NCBI RefSeq assembly: GCF_027912415.1 | Contig: NZ_CP115175.1 | Span: 806,001 to 870,000 of the forward strand | Direction: 5' to 3' | Origin: Homoserinibacter sp. YIM 151385 | GTDB taxonomy: Bacteria > Actinomycetota > Actinomycetes > Actinomycetales > Microbacteriaceae | Length of the DNA stretch: 64,000 bases | Shown here: in pieces, positions 1-9,298 of the stretch | Position numbering within the stretch: the first letter of the stretch is position 1 | Layout of the letters: each line of letters begins with the position of its first letter | Notes under the pieces: model-generated | Database searches by the model: none | The model's input: the letters and a program-made list of their open reading frames with translations, nothing else | Told to the model about the DNA's origin: nothing | Program-made: the position numbers and the translations under genes

Positions 1-258
1 CGCCGCGCGCACGGCCGGGTCGAGCGCCTCCAGCGCCGCCGCGAGCTCCTCGGCGGGCACGCGCACCTGCTCGGGGCGCACGCCGTCGAAGCGCTCCGCC
101 TGATCGAGCAGGGCCGCCCCGCCGCCGTGCCGCACCTCCTCCACGAGGGCGCGGGCGCCGTCGGCGGCGCGCGTCGCATCCTGCTCGGGTCGGGGCAGGA
201 TGCCGATCAGCTCAGCCCGCGTGAGGGGGCGGCCGCGGAGGTCGAGCGTCGAGATCAT
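1..258 (-). CDS. hisD: Histidinol dehydrogenase, N-terminal part (runs off the window)
   Basis: The 86 codons present start with MISTLDLRGRPLTRAEL and continue with FDGV, VRVP and an ALEALDP-VRAA stretch, the usual N-terminus of HisD, which performs the last two NAD-dependent oxidations of histidine synthesis. The catalytic and zinc-binding parts lie outside the window. The ATG at 258 has no good ribosome-binding site; a -10-like TACGAT (66-71 on the opposite strand) lies 7 bases upstream, so the mRNA is probably leaderless. hisD commonly follows dnaE in related actinobacteria; here the two are separated by three genes on the opposite strand. Confidence 0.85.
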   Translation of the reverse strand, partial: MISTLDLRGRPLTRAELIGILPRPEQDATRAADGARALVEEVRHGGGAALLDQAERFDGVRPEQVRVPAEELAAALEALDPAVRAA

Positions 259-320
259 CGGGGCAATCGTATCGGCGGCCAGCGGACCGGGCGTCCGGAG
301 GGGCAGGATTGGAGTCGACC

Positions 321-842
321 ATGGACGACACCCGCACCGCGCCCGACGAGCCCCGCATCGTCGACGACCTCTCCGCCTTCAAGCTCGCGTTCCGCCGCCT
401 CGCGGCGGGCGTCGCCGTCGTGACCGCCCTCGACGCGCACGGGACCCCGCGCGGCTTCACCGCGACCTCCGTCGCCTCGCTCGCCGCCGTCCCGCCGCTC
501 GCCACCTTCAACATGGCGCGCGTGTCGACCGCGTGGCCGGCGATCGAGCAGGGCGAGCGGGTCGTGATCCACCTGCTCGGCGCCCGCAACCGCGACGTCG
601 CCGCGATCATGGCGGGCGACCACGACCACCGCTTCGACGGCGACCACTGGGCGCCCGGCCCCCACGGTCTCCCGCTGCTGCGCGACGTCCCCAGCTGGAT
701 GCTCGGCCGCATCGTCGAGCGCGTGCACATCGCCGACAACGCCGTCGTCGTCGTCCAGATCGAGGACGGCGGCCTCGGCGAGCCCGACGAGGCCCTCGTC
801 TACCATGAGCGCGGCTACCACCGGCCGCTGATGCTCGACTGA
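321..842 (+). CDS. Flavin reductase-like, FMN-binding domain protein
   Basis: The protein has 173 residues. The stretch AFRRLAAGVAVVTALDAHG followed by GFTATSVASLAAVPPLATFNMA is the typical start of the flavin reductase/HpaC-like split-barrel family, which binds FMN and often supplies reduced flavin to a monooxygenase. No partner oxygenase lies nearby, so the substrate is unknown. The start is taken as ATG 321, with GGAG at 311-314 seven bases upstream; an in-frame TTG lies at 309. It is divergent from hisD and is followed 26 bases later by a DUF4440-like gene. Confidence 0.8.
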   Translation: MDDTRTAPDEPRIVDDLSAFKLAFRRLAAGVAVVTALDAHGTPRGFTATSVASLAAVPPLATFNMARVSTAWPAIEQGERVVIHLLGARNRDVAAIMAGDHDHRFDGDHWAPGPHGLPLLRDVPSWMLGRIVERVHIADNAVVVVQIEDGGLGEPDEALVYHERGYHRPLMLD

Positions 843-868
843 GCCGCCCGAGGACCCTGGAGGACCGG

Positions 869-1243
869 ATGACCGACCACGCCGCGCACGTCGCGCACGC
901 CGCCGAGCTGGAGGCCCTCGAGCCGCTGCTGCACCGCCTCCCCGAGGACCTCGAGCCGAGCCGCGTCGGCGAGCTCGTCTCGCCCGCCTTCTGGGAGGTC
1001 GGCGCCTCGGGCGCGGTCTACGCCCGCGAGCACGTCCTCGACGCCCTCGCGCACCGCGGCGACACCCCGCAGGACGCGGGCTGGACGGTCTCCGACTTCG
1101 CCGCCCGCGAGCTCTCGCCCGGGCTCTGGCTCGCGACCTACGCCCTGGAGCAAGATGCGGGCCGTCTCTCCCGCCGGTCGACGATCTGGCGCCGCGAGGG
1201 CGGCGGCTGGGTCGCGGAGTACCACCAGGGCACGCTCGTCTGA
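869..1243 (+). CDS. DUF4440/SnoaL-like (NTF2 fold) small protein
   Basis: The protein has 124 residues. An N-terminal helical part (LEALEPLLHRLPEDLEPSRV) leads into a pattern of strands ending in STIWRREGGGWVAEYHQGT, as in DUF4440 and other NTF2-fold proteins, where the last strands read W-R-x-x-G-x-W. GGAGGACCGG precedes the ATG. The stop codon overlaps the next start in TGATG at 1241-1245, so the two genes are probably translated together. The family covers enzymes and ligand-binding proteins alike; no specific function can be given. Confidence 0.65.
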   Translation: MTDHAAHVAHAAELEALEPLLHRLPEDLEPSRVGELVSPAFWEVGASGAVYAREHVLDALAHRGDTPQDAGWTVSDFAARELSPGLWLATYALEQDAGRLSRRSTIWRREGGGWVAEYHQGTLV

Positions 1244-1716
1244 TGGACGCGGTGCGCCGATTTCGGCGCGTCGCGCACGCCCGGAGCGTGCGGCGGGCGG
1301 ATGAGCAGCAGGTGATCGATGCCGCCGTCGCGCTCCTGGCGATCGGCATCGACGAGCCGGCCATCGTCGAGCTCGGTTCTCTCCGACGTCCCGCGAACGC
1401 GTTCCAGGTCGACGCCCTCGTGGAGCGGTCGCTGGTGGCGCTGGGCCTCGACCGGGCAGGCGAGGCGGACGCCTGGCTCGCGGCGGCGGCGCTGCTCGCC
1501 GAGCCCTTTCTCGCGGGATCGATGAGCGCCGCGGATCTCGCCTCGCGGTGGCACGACCGGATCGGACATGAGCGGGCCACCGACTTCCTCCCCGTCGACG
1601 TCGCGGAGCTCGCGGATCAGCTCGAGATGTCCGGATCCGGCGGAGGCCGTTCTCTGTCGGAGGCCGAGGGGGCGATCCGCGACGCAGCCGAGCTGATGAC
1701 CCGTCTGTCCGCGTGA
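1243..1716 (+). CDS. Hypothetical protein, 157 residues
   Basis: I do not recognise a family. The start ATG at 1243 overlaps the stop of the previous gene (TGATG), which argues for coupled translation. The sequence looks mainly alpha-helical, with an Arg-rich first 20 residues, a segment rich in Ala and Leu (residues about 65-90), and an acidic C-terminal half. There is no signal peptide, membrane segment or cysteine pattern. Third-codon positions are GC-rich like those of the neighbours, supporting a real gene. A regulatory or protein-protein contact role would be a guess. Confidence 0.55.
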   Translation: MDAVRRFRRVAHARSVRRADEQQVIDAAVALLAIGIDEPAIVELGSLRRPANAFQVDALVERSLVALGLDRAGEADAWLAAAALLAEPFLAGSMSAADLASRWHDRIGHERATDFLPVDVAELADQLEMSGSGGGRSLSEAEGAIRDAAELMTRLSA

Positions 1717-1885
1717 CGCGCGTGCGGCCGACCGGCTCAGGCGCGGATCCGCGGCGCTGGACGCCGAGGACCGCGGTCTGAGCCGGGATGCGGGGCGCCA
1801 GGTCGACGGTGACCGCTGAGGCGGCGACGCGCCGCGGATGCCTCGGCGGCGAGCTGGTTGCGCGGAGCCGGCGCGCTGGTCGCGC

Positions 1886-4800
1886 TCAGACCACGCAGTT
1901 CGGGCCGAGGAGGCTCTTGAGCTCGCCGTAGAGGTCGGCCGTGACGGTCACGGGGTACGGGATCTCGAACATGCGGGCGGTGTCGCCGCGCACGAGCCGG
2001 AGCCGGACCTCGTTGTCGCCCGAATGGCGGATGAGCACGTCGCTGAGGCGGGAGACGACATCGGTCGTCGCCCGCTGCTCCTGGAGCTGGATGACGAGCG
2101 GGCCGGCGCCGAGGCTCTGCCCGGTGTCGGGCGTGAACATGCTCTGGGCGTGCAGGTTCAGCCCGTCGTCGCGCATGCTCACGCGGCCGCGGACGACCGC
2201 GATCGCGTCCGCCGTCAGCGCGGGCGAGAACTCCTGGTACGTCTTGCCGAGGAACATGACCGAGACGGTGCCGCCGAAGTCCTCGACCTCGACGATGCCG
2301 TACTGGTTGCCCGAGTTGCGGGCGGTGCGGTGCTGCACGCTCGTCATGAGTCCCGCGACCGTGACGATGTCGCCATCCTGGATCGACTCGCTCGCGAGCA
2401 GATCCGCGATGGAGTGGCTGGCGAGCTTCGCGAGCTGGAGCTCGAGCCCCGCGAGCGGGTGGTCCGAGACGTAGAGCCCGAGCATGTCGCGCTCGAAGGC
2501 GAGCTTCTCGCGCTTGCCCCACTCCGGTCGCTCCGGCACGTGCGCGCTCGAGAGCTGCGGCTCGTCGAAGAGGCTGTCGAAGTCGAAGCCGACGTTGCCG
2601 TTCGCCTCGTCGCGCTTGATCTTCACGGCCGACTCGACCGCGCTCTCGTGGATCTCGATCATCGCCCGGCGCGTCGGCCCCATGGTGTCGAACGCGCCCG
2701 CCTTGATGAGCGACTCGACCGTGCGCTTGTTGACGGCGACGATCGGCACCTTCGCGAGGTAGTCGTGGAAGGACGTGAACGCGCCCTGCGCCTCGCGGGC
2801 CTGCCGGATCTGCTCGACGACGTTGAAGCCGACGTTGCGGACCGCACCCAGGCCGAAGCGGATGTCCTCGCCGACCGCGGAGAAGAATCCGATCGACTCG
2901 TTGACGTCGGGTGCGAGCACGGTGATGCCCATGCGGCGGCACTCGTTGAGGTACAGCGCGAGCTTGTCCCGCGAGTCGCCGACGCTCGTGAGCAGCGCCG
3001 CCATGTACTCGGCCGGGTAGTGCGCCTTGAGGTAGGCGGTCCAGTAGCTCAGCACGCCGTAGGCCGCCGAGTGCGCCTTGTTGAAGGCGTAGTCGGAGAA
3101 GGGCAGCAGGATCTCCCAGAGCTTCTCGACGGCGGCATCCGAGTAGCCGTTGTCGTTCATGCCCTGCTTGAAGCCCGCGTACTGCTTGTCGAGCTCCGCC
3201 TTCTTCTTCTTGCCCATCGCGCGGCGCAGGATGTCGGCCTCGCCGAGCGAGAAGCCCGCCACCTTCTGCGCGATCGCCATGACCTGCTCCTGATAGATGA
3301 TCAGGCCGTAGCTGGTGTCGAGGATGTCCTTGAGCGACTCCGCGAACTCGGGGTGGATGGGCGTGATCTCCTGCTGGCCGTTCTTGCGGAGCGCGTAGTT
3401 GATGTGCGAGTTCGCGCCCATGGGGCCGGGGCGGTAGAGGGCGATGAGCGCGGAGATGTCCTCGAAGTTGTCGGGCTTCATGAGGCGCATGAGGCTTCGC
3501 ATGGGCCCGCCGTCGAGCTGGAACACGCCGAGCGAGTCGCCGCGCGCCAGCAGCTCGTAGGCCTGCCGGTCGTCGTAGTCGAGATCCTCGAGCACGGGGC
3601 GGTGGCCGCGGTTCGACTCGATGTTGTCGAGCGCGTCGTCGATGATCGTGAGGTTGCGCAGCCCCAGGAAGTCCATCTTGATGAGCCCGAGGGACTCGCA
3701 GGTCGGGTAGTCGAACTGCGTGACGATCTGGCCGTCCTGCTCGCGGCGCATGATCGGGATGATGTCGATGAGGGGCTCGCTCGACATGATGACGCCCGCC
3801 GCGTGGACGCCCCACTGGCGCTTGAGGCCCTCGAGGCCGAGCGCGGTCTCGAAGACGCGCTTGGCATCCGGGTCGGCCTCGAGCACCCCGCGGAAGTCGC
3901 CCGCCTCCTTGTAGCGCTCGTGCGTGGGGTCGACGATCCCGGCGAGCGGGATGTCCTTCGCCATGATCGGCGCGGGCATCGCCTTCGTGAGCTTCTCGCC
4001 CATGCCGAAGGGGAAGCCGAGCACGCGGCTCGAGTCCTTGAGCGCCTGCTTCGACTTGATGGTGCCGTAGGTGACGATCTGCGCGACGCGCTCCGAGCCG
4101 TACTTCTCGGTCACGTAGCGGATGACCTCGCCGCGCCGGCGCTCGTCGAAGTCGACGTCGAAGTCGGGCATCGAGACGCGGTCGGGGTTGAGGAAGCGCT
4201 CGAAGATGAGGCCGTGGCGCAGCGGGTCGAGGTCGGTGATGTTCATGGCGTAGGCGGCCATGGAGCCCGCGCCGGAGCCGCGGCCGGGGCCGACGCGGAT
4301 GCCGTTGTCCTTGGACCAGTTGATGAAGTCGGCGACGACGAGGAAGTAGCCCGGGAAGCCCATCTGCGTGATGACCCGGGTCTCGTACTCGGCCTGCTTG
4401 CGGACCTCGTCCGGGATGCCCTCGGGGTAGCGGCGGTGGAGGCCCGTCTCGACCTCCTTGATGAACCAGCTCTCCTCGTTCTCGCCCTCCGGGACGGGGT
4501 AGCGCGGCATGTAGTTCGCCGTGGTGTCGAACTGCACCTCGCAGCGCTCGGCGATCGCGAGCGTGTTGTCGCAGGCCTCGGGGTGGTCCTTGAAGAGCTG
4601 GCGCATCTCGGCCGCCGACTTGAGGTAGAAGTCCTGCGAGTCGAACTTGAAGCGGTTCGGGTCGTCGAGGGTCGAGCCCGACTGCACGCACAGGAGCACC
4701 TCGTGCGCCTTCGCGTCGTGCGCGTGCGTGTAGTGGAGGTCGTTGGTGCCGACGAGCGGGAGGTCGAGCTCCTTCGCGAGGCGGAGCAGGTCCGACATGA

Positions 4801-5401
4801 TCCGGCGCTCGATGCCGAGCCCGTGATCCATGATCTCGGCGTAGAAGTTCTCCTTGCCGAAGATGTCGCGGTAGTCGCTCGCCGCCTGCTTCGCGGCCTC
4901 GTACTGGCCGAGGCGGAGGCGGGTCTGGATCTCACCCGAGGGGCAGCCCGTGGTCGCGATGAGCCCCTCCGCGTAGGTGGAGAGGAGCTCGCGGTCCATG
5001 CGCGGCTTGAAATAGTAGCCCTCGAGCGAGGCGAGCGAGGACATGCGGAAGAGGTTGTGCATGCCGGTCGTGTTCTCGGCGAGCAGCGTCATGTGCGTGT
5101 ACGCGCCGGCACCCGAGACGTCGTCGCCGCCGCCGTTGCCCCAGCGCACCCGCGTCTTGTCGCTGCGGTGCGTGCCGGGCGTGAGGTACGCCTCCGTGCC
5201 GATGATCGGCTTGATGCCCGCGTCGGTCGCCTTCTTCCAGAAGTCGTAGGCGCCGAACACGTTGCCGTGATCGGTCATCGCGATCGCCGGCATGCCCTGC
5301 CCGGCGGCCGTCGTCACGAGCTCGCCGACCCGGGCGGCGCCGTCCAGCATCGAGTACTCGGTGTGGACGTGCAGGTGCACGAAGGAATCGCTCGAGGGCA
5401 C
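1886..5401 (-). CDS. dnaE: DNA polymerase III alpha subunit
   Basis: The protein has 1171 residues, normal for replicative DnaE1. The N-terminal PHP domain starts with HLHVHTEYSMLDGA; the polymerase core includes PDFDVDFDERRRGEVI near residue 410 with its catalytic aspartates; a C-terminal OB fold (DGDIVTVAGLMTSVQ to GGTVSVMFLG) lies around residue 1000. The start is GTG 5401 with GGAG five bases upstream. rluD ends 44 bases upstream, and TAGGCT (reverse strand, 5443-5448) at the rluD stop may be a -10 box giving dnaE its own promoter. The leader carries a run of eight C. Confidence 0.97.
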   Translation of the reverse strand: MPSSDSFVHLHVHTEYSMLDGAARVGELVTTAAGQGMPAIAMTDHGNVFGAYDFWKKATDAGIKPIIGTEAYLTPGTHRSDKTRVRWGNGGGDDVSGAGAYTHMTLLAENTTGMHNLFRMSSLASLEGYYFKPRMDRELLSTYAEGLIATTGCPSGEIQTRLRLGQYEAAKQAASDYRDIFGKENFYAEIMDHGLGIERRIMSDLLRLAKELDLPLVGTNDLHYTHAHDAKAHEVLLCVQSGSTLDDPNRFKFDSQDFYLKSAAEMRQLFKDHPEACDNTLAIAERCEVQFDTTANYMPRYPVPEGENEESWFIKEVETGLHRRYPEGIPDEVRKQAEYETRVITQMGFPGYFLVVADFINWSKDNGIRVGPGRGSGAGSMAAYAMNITDLDPLRHGLIFERFLNPDRVSMPDFDVDFDERRRGEVIRYVTEKYGSERVAQIVTYGTIKSKQALKDSSRVLGFPFGMGEKLTKAMPAPIMAKDIPLAGIVDPTHERYKEAGDFRGVLEADPDAKRVFETALGLEGLKRQWGVHAAGVIMSSEPLIDIIPIMRREQDGQIVTQFDYPTCESLGLIKMDFLGLRNLTIIDDALDNIESNRGHRPVLEDLDYDDRQAYELLARGDSLGVFQLDGGPMRSLMRLMKPDNFEDISALIALYRPGPMGANSHINYALRKNGQQEITPIHPEFAESLKDILDTSYGLIIYQEQVMAIAQKVAGFSLGEADILRRAMGKKKKAELDKQYAGFKQGMNDNGYSDAAVEKLWEILLPFSDYAFNKAHSAAYGVLSYWTAYLKAHYPAEYMAALLTSVGDSRDKLALYLNECRRMGITVLAPDVNESIGFFSAVGEDIRFGLGAVRNVGFNVVEQIRQAREAQGAFTSFHDYLAKVPIVAVNKRTVESLIKAGAFDTMGPTRRAMIEIHESAVESAVKIKRDEANGNVGFDFDSLFDEPQLSSAHVPERPEWGKREKLAFERDMLGLYVSDHPLAGLELQLAKLASHSIADLLASESIQDGDIVTVAGLMTSVQHRTARNSGNQYGIVEVEDFGGTVSVMFLGKTYQEFSPALTADAIAVVRGRVSMRDDGLNLHAQSMFTPDTGQSLGAGPLVIQLQEQRATTDVVSRLSDVLIRHSGDNEVRLRLVRGDTARMFEIPYPVTVTADLYGELKSLLGPNCVV

Positions 5402-5445
5402 GCTCGCTCCGGTCAAGGTCGAGGGGGGGGTGGTACCCCTCCAGC

Positions 5446-6366
5446 CTAATCCGCGCGGAGGACATCGAGTGCGTGCGCGAGGTCCTCCGGGTACCGCGTC
5501 GAGAACTCGACGCGCTCGCCGCTGCCCGGATGCCGGAAGCCGAGGCGCATGGCGTGCAGCCACTGCCGCTCGAGTCCGAGGCGGGCGGCGAGCGAGGGGT
5601 CGGCGCCGTAGAGCAGGTCGCCGGCGCAGGGATGCCGCTGCGCCGCCATGTGGACGCGGATCTGGTGGGTGCGTCCCGTCTCGAGGTGGATCTCGAGGAG
5701 GGTCGCGGAGCGCATCGCCTCGAGCGTGTCGTAGTGCGTGACGCTCGGCTTGCCGCCCGCCGTGACCGCGAACTTCCAGCTGGAGCCGGGATGCCGGCCG
5801 ATGGGCGCGTCGATCGTGCCCGAGAAGGGGTCGGGATGGCCCTGCACGACCGCGTGGTAGATCTTGTCGACCTCGCGGTCGTGGAACTGCCGCTTGAGCT
5901 CCGTGTAGGCGCGCTCGCTCTTCGCGACGACCATGAGGCCGCTCGTGCCGACGTCGAGCCGGTGCACGATCCCCGCGCGCTCCGCCGCACCCGAGGTGCT
6001 GATGCGGAACCCGGCGCCCGCGAGCGCGCCGAGCACGGTCGGTCCGTCCCAGCCGACCGCCGGGTGGGCGGCGACGCCCACGGGCTTGTCGATCACGACG
6101 AGGTCGTCGTCGTCGTGCACGATCTCGAAGCCGGGCACGAGCACCGGCACGACGATGGGATCCTGCTTCGGCTGCCATTCGACCTCGAGCCAGCCGTCCG
6201 CGTGGAGGCGGTCGGACTTGGCGAGGACCGCGCCGTCGAGACTCGCCCCGCCCGCCTCGAGGATCTCGGCGGCGGCGGTCCGCGAGAAGCCGAGGAGCTT
6301 CGCGATGGCGGCGTCCGCGCGCTCGCCCGCGAGGCCGTCGGGCACCGGGAGGCTGCGGCGCTCCAC
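5446..6366 (-). CDS. rluD: RluD-type 23S rRNA pseudouridine synthase
   Basis: The protein has 306 residues. An S4 RNA-binding domain (residues about 10-75, [18 protein letters not shown]) precedes the RluA-family catalytic domain with the motif [13 protein letters not shown], whose Asp is the nucleophile, and [15 protein letters not shown]. Family members isomerise uridines in helix 69 of 23S rRNA. The GTG start at 6366 lies two bases after the lspA stop; a downstream start is possible but would cut the S4 domain. The order lspA-rluD is common in bacteria. Confidence 0.9.
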   Translation of the reverse strand: MERRSLPVPDGLAGERADAAIAKLLGFSRTAAAEILEAGGASLDGAVLAKSDRLHADGWLEVEWQPKQDPIVVPVLVPGFEIVHDDDDLVVIDKPVGVAAHPAVGWDGPTVLGALAGAGFRISTSGAAERAGIVHRLDVGTSGLMVVAKSERAYTELKRQFHDREVDKIYHAVVQGHPDPFSGTIDAPIGRHPGSSWKFAVTAGGKPSVTHYDTLEAMRSATLLEIHLETGRTHQIRVHMAAQRHPCAGDLLYGADPSLAARLGLERQWLHAMRLGFRHPGSGERVEFSTRYPEDLAHALDVLRAD

Positions 6367-6368
6367 GG

Positions 6369-6977
6369 TCAGCGCTCGTCCGCGCCGGGCTCCGGCGCCT
6401 CGGCCGCGGCGCCGCCGCCGGCGGGCTCGGGGTCCCGGCCGAGCCGGGTCCCGTCGAGCCGGACCCCGCGGATCGTGAGCAGGATGAAGAGCCCCATGCT
6501 CGACACGATCGCGATGTCGGCGATGTTGAAGATCGCGGGGAAGTAGATGACCTGGATGTAGTCGACGACATGCCCCTCGGGGAAGCCCGGGGGGCGCGTG
6601 AGCCGATCGGTGAGGTTGCCGAGCGCGCCGCCGAGCACGAGGCCGAACATGACGCCCCACCCGATGGAGCGGATCCGGCGCGAGAACCAGACGACGAACG
6701 CGACGACGCCGAGGGCGATGGCGGAGAGGATCCAGGTGAAGCCGCTCGCGAGCGAGAAGGCGGCGCCCGGGTTCGTGACGTAGTGGAGCTGGAGGACCTC
6801 GCCGAGGAGCGGGATGGTCTCGTACAGCTCCATCTCGGCGACGACCCACGCCTTCACGAGCTGGTCGAGGCCGTAGACGACGACCGCGACGAGCGCGAGG
6901 AGGATCAGCACCCGGACACTCCACTGCCCCGTCCGCGAGGACGGGGCAGCGGGTGTCGTGGGCTCAGCGGCCGCCAA
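6369..6977 (-). CDS. lspA: Lipoprotein signal peptidase (signal peptidase II)
   Basis: Membrane protease that cleaves the signal peptide of diacylglyceryl-modified prolipoproteins. Four hydrophobic segments are visible, with the family motifs [18 protein letters not shown] and FNIADIAIV; the two aspartates in NLTDR and NIADI are the catalytic pair. The C-terminal tail is rich in Ala, Gly, Pro and Glu and probably cytoplasmic. The start is uncertain: TTG 6977 overlaps the end of divIVA by 14 bases, and a later GTG in the SVRVLIL region would also leave the first membrane segment intact. Confidence 0.92.
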   Translation of the reverse strand: MAAAEPTTPAAPSSRTGQWSVRVLILLALVAVVVYGLDQLVKAWVVAEMELYETIPLLGEVLQLHYVTNPGAAFSLASGFTWILSAIALGVVAFVVWFSRRIRSIGWGVMFGLVLGGALGNLTDRLTRPPGFPEGHVVDYIQVIYFPAIFNIADIAIVSSMGLFILLTIRGVRLDGTRLGRDPEPAGGGAAAEAPEPGADER

Positions 6978-7935
6978 GACCGGACTGGTCGGGTGCCGAC
7001 GGCGCCTGCTGGGCGCTCGAGGGCTGCAGCGGCGTCCCGAACGGCGAGGACGGCGTCGGGAACTGCGGCGCCGGGGCCGAGCCGAAGCTCTGCACCGGGG
7101 CCGGAGCCGACGGCGGCACGGCGGCGGAGGCGGGCGCGGACGCCGAGCCGGGCGCGGCGGCCGAGGCCGGCGCGGACGCCGAGCCGGGCGCCGCCTGCAC
7201 CGGGGCCGGGGCGGAGCCCGGGAATCCGGCCGAGGGCGCCGCCGCGGCGCTGCTGGGCGGCGGCGCGATCGAGGCGGCGGCGGGCGAGGCGGGAGCCTGC
7301 GGCGCGGTCGCGACCTCGGGCGCGCCCTCGCCGAAGCTCGCGCTCTGCTCGAGCTCGCGGAGCTGGTCCTCGATGTAGCCCTTGAGCTTGCCGCGGTACT
7401 CGGACTCGAAGCTCTGGAGCTCGGAGATCGAGCCCTCGAGGCGGGCCTTGGTGGTCTCGAGGCGCTCGACCTGCTCGCGCGAGCTGGTCTCGGCCTCGCT
7501 GACGAGGCGGGCGGCGGTCGCGTGCCCCTCGGCGATGAGCGCGTCGCGCTTCTCGATGCCCTCGCGGACGTGCTCCTCGTGGAGGCGGCGCGCGAGCTGG
7601 AGGAGGTTGTTCGTGCTCTCCGTGACGCCGGCCGAGTCGTCGGCCACGGGGGCCGCTGCGGGGACGGGCGCCGCGACCGGCTCCGGGACCACGGCGGGCA
7701 CGGGCTCGGCGGCCGCCGGCGCGGGTGCCGCGTCGCCGCCGCCGCGCTGCAGCTCGTTGATGCGCGACTCGCTCTGGACGAGGCGCTGGCGCAGCTCCTC
7801 GTTCTCCTGCGTCAGTCGACGCAGCTCGACGACGACCTCGTCGAGGAAGTCGTCGACCTCGTCCTGGTCGTAGCCCTCGCGGAACTTCGTCGGGTTGAAC
7901 CGCTTGTTGACCACGTCCTCCGGCGTCAGCGCCAT
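6964..7935 (-). CDS. divIVA: DivIVA/Wag31 polar growth and septum-site protein
   Basis: The protein has 323 residues. The N-terminal lipid-binding domain reads LTPEDVVNKRFNPTKFREGY followed by a DEVDDFLDEVVVEL coiled coil; a second coiled coil covers about residues 125-200. The linker and the C-terminal third are low-complexity Ala/Pro/Gly. In actinobacteria DivIVA marks the poles and organises peptidoglycan synthesis. The ATG at 7935 is preferred because of AGAGGTG upstream; an ATG at 7941 and a GTG at 7944 are also in frame. It lies directly after sepF; the yggT gene usually found between them is absent. Confidence 0.93.
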   Translation of the reverse strand: MALTPEDVVNKRFNPTKFREGYDQDEVDDFLDEVVVELRRLTQENEELRQRLVQSESRINELQRGGGDAAPAPAAAEPVPAVVPEPVAAPVPAAAPVADDSAGVTESTNNLLQLARRLHEEHVREGIEKRDALIAEGHATAARLVSEAETSSREQVERLETTKARLEGSISELQSFESEYRGKLKGYIEDQLRELEQSASFGEGAPEVATAPQAPASPAAASIAPPPSSAAAAPSAGFPGSAPAPVQAAPGSASAPASAAAPGSASAPASAAVPPSAPAPVQSFGSAPAPQFPTPSSPFGTPLQPSSAQQAPSAPDQSGLGGR

Positions 7936-8015
7936 GGTCATCACCTCTCGATCTCGATGCTCCGCGTCATGGACGACGCGACGTCAGGAGTCCGACGCCG
8001 TGGGCGGCGGACTCG

Positions 8016-8057
8016 TCTACCCTACAGCCCCGGCCCTGAGCAACACCAACCACTCCA
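8016..8057 (-). promoter_or_regulatory. Candidate divIVA promoter
   Basis: The 173-bp gap between sepF and divIVA is the only sizeable gap in this part of the cluster. On the minus strand it contains TTGGTG and, 19 bases later, TAGGGT, which fits the TANNNT -10 pattern seen elsewhere in the window. This would give a leader of roughly 75 bases. The spacer is longer than ideal, so the assignment is tentative. Confidence 0.3.
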
Positions 8058-8108
8058 GTCACATCCACGACACGGACAAGGACCGGGAGCGAGGCGTCGG
8101 CGCGCGGC

Positions 8109-8585
8109 CTACTGGGCGAAGAACTGCGCGTCGACGTCGGAGTCCGGCTCGGCCTGGTCCCCGCTCACCGCGACGTGCTGCGGGGAGAGCAGGAAGACCT
8201 TGCTCGTGACCCGCTCGATCTTGCCGTAGAGGCCCTGCGAGAGACCGCTCGCGAAGTCGATGAGCCGGCGCGCGTCGGGCTCCGACATCTGCGAGAGGTT
8301 GATGATGACCGGGATCCCCTCGCGGAAGCTCTCCGCGATCGACTGCGCGTCCTTGTAGTGGCGCGGGTGGACCGTGAGGATCTCGTTCATGTCCCCGGGG
8401 GCCGTGACGCGCACGGGGGCGGGGCGGCGGAGCGGGGTGACCGGGGCGCGGTCGGCGGCCTTCGGCGCCGGGGCCGCGGCGAGCTGGGTCGCGCGGGGCC
8501 GCTCCTCGCGCGCGTCCTGGGGCTCGTCGTACTCCTCGTCGGCCAGACCGAGATACACCATGGTCTTGCGCAGCGGGTTCGCCAT
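8109..8585 (-). CDS. sepF: Cell division protein SepF
   Basis: The protein has 158 residues. A short N-terminal amphipathic membrane-targeting segment ([20 protein letters not shown]) and a low-complexity linker precede the conserved C-terminal domain, from [20 protein letters not shown] to [14 protein letters not shown] and VFLLSPQHV. SepF tethers the FtsZ ring to the membrane; since this genome region, like other actinobacteria, has no ftsA, it is expected to be the main anchor. It follows yggS by 32 bases in the ftsZ-yggS-sepF-divIVA order. Confidence 0.95.
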   Translation of the reverse strand: MANPLRKTMVYLGLADEEYDEPQDAREERPRATQLAAAPAPKAADRAPVTPLRRPAPVRVTAPGDMNEILTVHPRHYKDAQSIAESFREGIPVIINLSQMSEPDARRLIDFASGLSQGLYGKIERVTSKVFLLSPQHVAVSGDQAEPDSDVDAQFFAQ

Positions 8586-8617
8586 CTTCGTCCTCCGTCG
8601 TCGGTTCGCTGTCGAGA

Positions 8618-9298
8618 TTAACCGCGCTCGGGGCGCTTTCCCGTGATTGCCGTCCCGATGCGAAGGTGTGTCGCGCCCGCGGCGACCGCCTCGCGGTAGT
8701 CGTGCGACATCCCCGCGGAGATCCGGTCGGCCTCGGGTGCGAGCTCGCGCAGGCGCTCGGACTGGCGGCGCACCTCGGCGAAGGCGCGGGCGGGCTCGAC
8801 GTCGAGGGGCGCGACCGCCATGACGCCGAGGAGGCGGATGCCGCCCCCCGTGAGGACGCGCTCCGCGATGCGCAGCAGCGCGTCGGCATCGCCGGTGCCG
8901 CCGCGCCCCGGATCGTCCGTCAGGTTGAGCTGCACGAAGCCGTCGACGATCGGCTCGCCCCCGGCGAGCGCATCGACGACCGAGTCGCGGTCGAGCGAGT
9001 GGAGCACGGCCGCGTACTCGCGCACCTGCCGCGCCTTCTTGCTCTGGAGCTGGCCGACGAAATGCCACTCGAGGTCGAGGTCCTCGAGCTCGCGCGCCTT
9101 CGCCTGCGCCTCCTGATGCCGGTTCTCCCCCACCTCGTGCACGCCGAGGGCGGCGAGCTCGCGGACGAGCGAGGCGGGGTGGAACTTCGTCACGACGATG
9201 CGGGTGACCTCCGCGGGGTCCCGCCCGGCGAGGCGCGCGGCCTCCGCGATCCCGGCATCCACCGAGGCCAGGCGCTCGGCGAGACCCGGCTCGCTCAC
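8618..9298 (-). CDS. YggS/PLPBP family PLP homeostasis protein
   Basis: The protein has 226 residues and an alanine racemase-like N-terminal TIM barrel fold only. The PLP lysine is in [12 protein letters not shown] (about residue 38); [25 protein letters not shown] and the C-terminal [25 protein letters not shown] are family signatures. These proteins bind pyridoxal 5'-phosphate and buffer its level and that of amino acids, without known enzymatic turnover. The GTG start overlaps the ftsZ stop by four bases (GTGA), so translation is coupled to ftsZ. Confidence 0.93.
   Translation of the reverse strand: MSEPGLAERLASVDAGIAEAARLAGRDPAEVTRIVVTKFHPASLVRELAALGVHEVGENRHQEAQAKARELEDLDLEWHFVGQLQSKKARQVREYAAVLHSLDRDSVVDALAGGEPIVDGFVQLNLTDDPGRGGTGDADALLRIAERVLTGGGIRLLGVMAVAPLDVEPARAFAEVRRQSERLRELAPEADRISAGMSHDYREAVAAGATHLRIGTAITGKRPERG

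Noticed and set aside
1717-1885. Terminator between the plus-strand genes and dnaE
   Set aside because: Only short GC stems (such as CGGCG-CTGGA-CGCCG) are seen, which are expected by chance at this base composition; no T-run.
1838-5449. A long plus-strand frame opposite dnaE
   Set aside because: Same antisense effect; the dnaE reading has all polymerase motifs, while this one is low-complexity Arg/Val/Asp/Glu.
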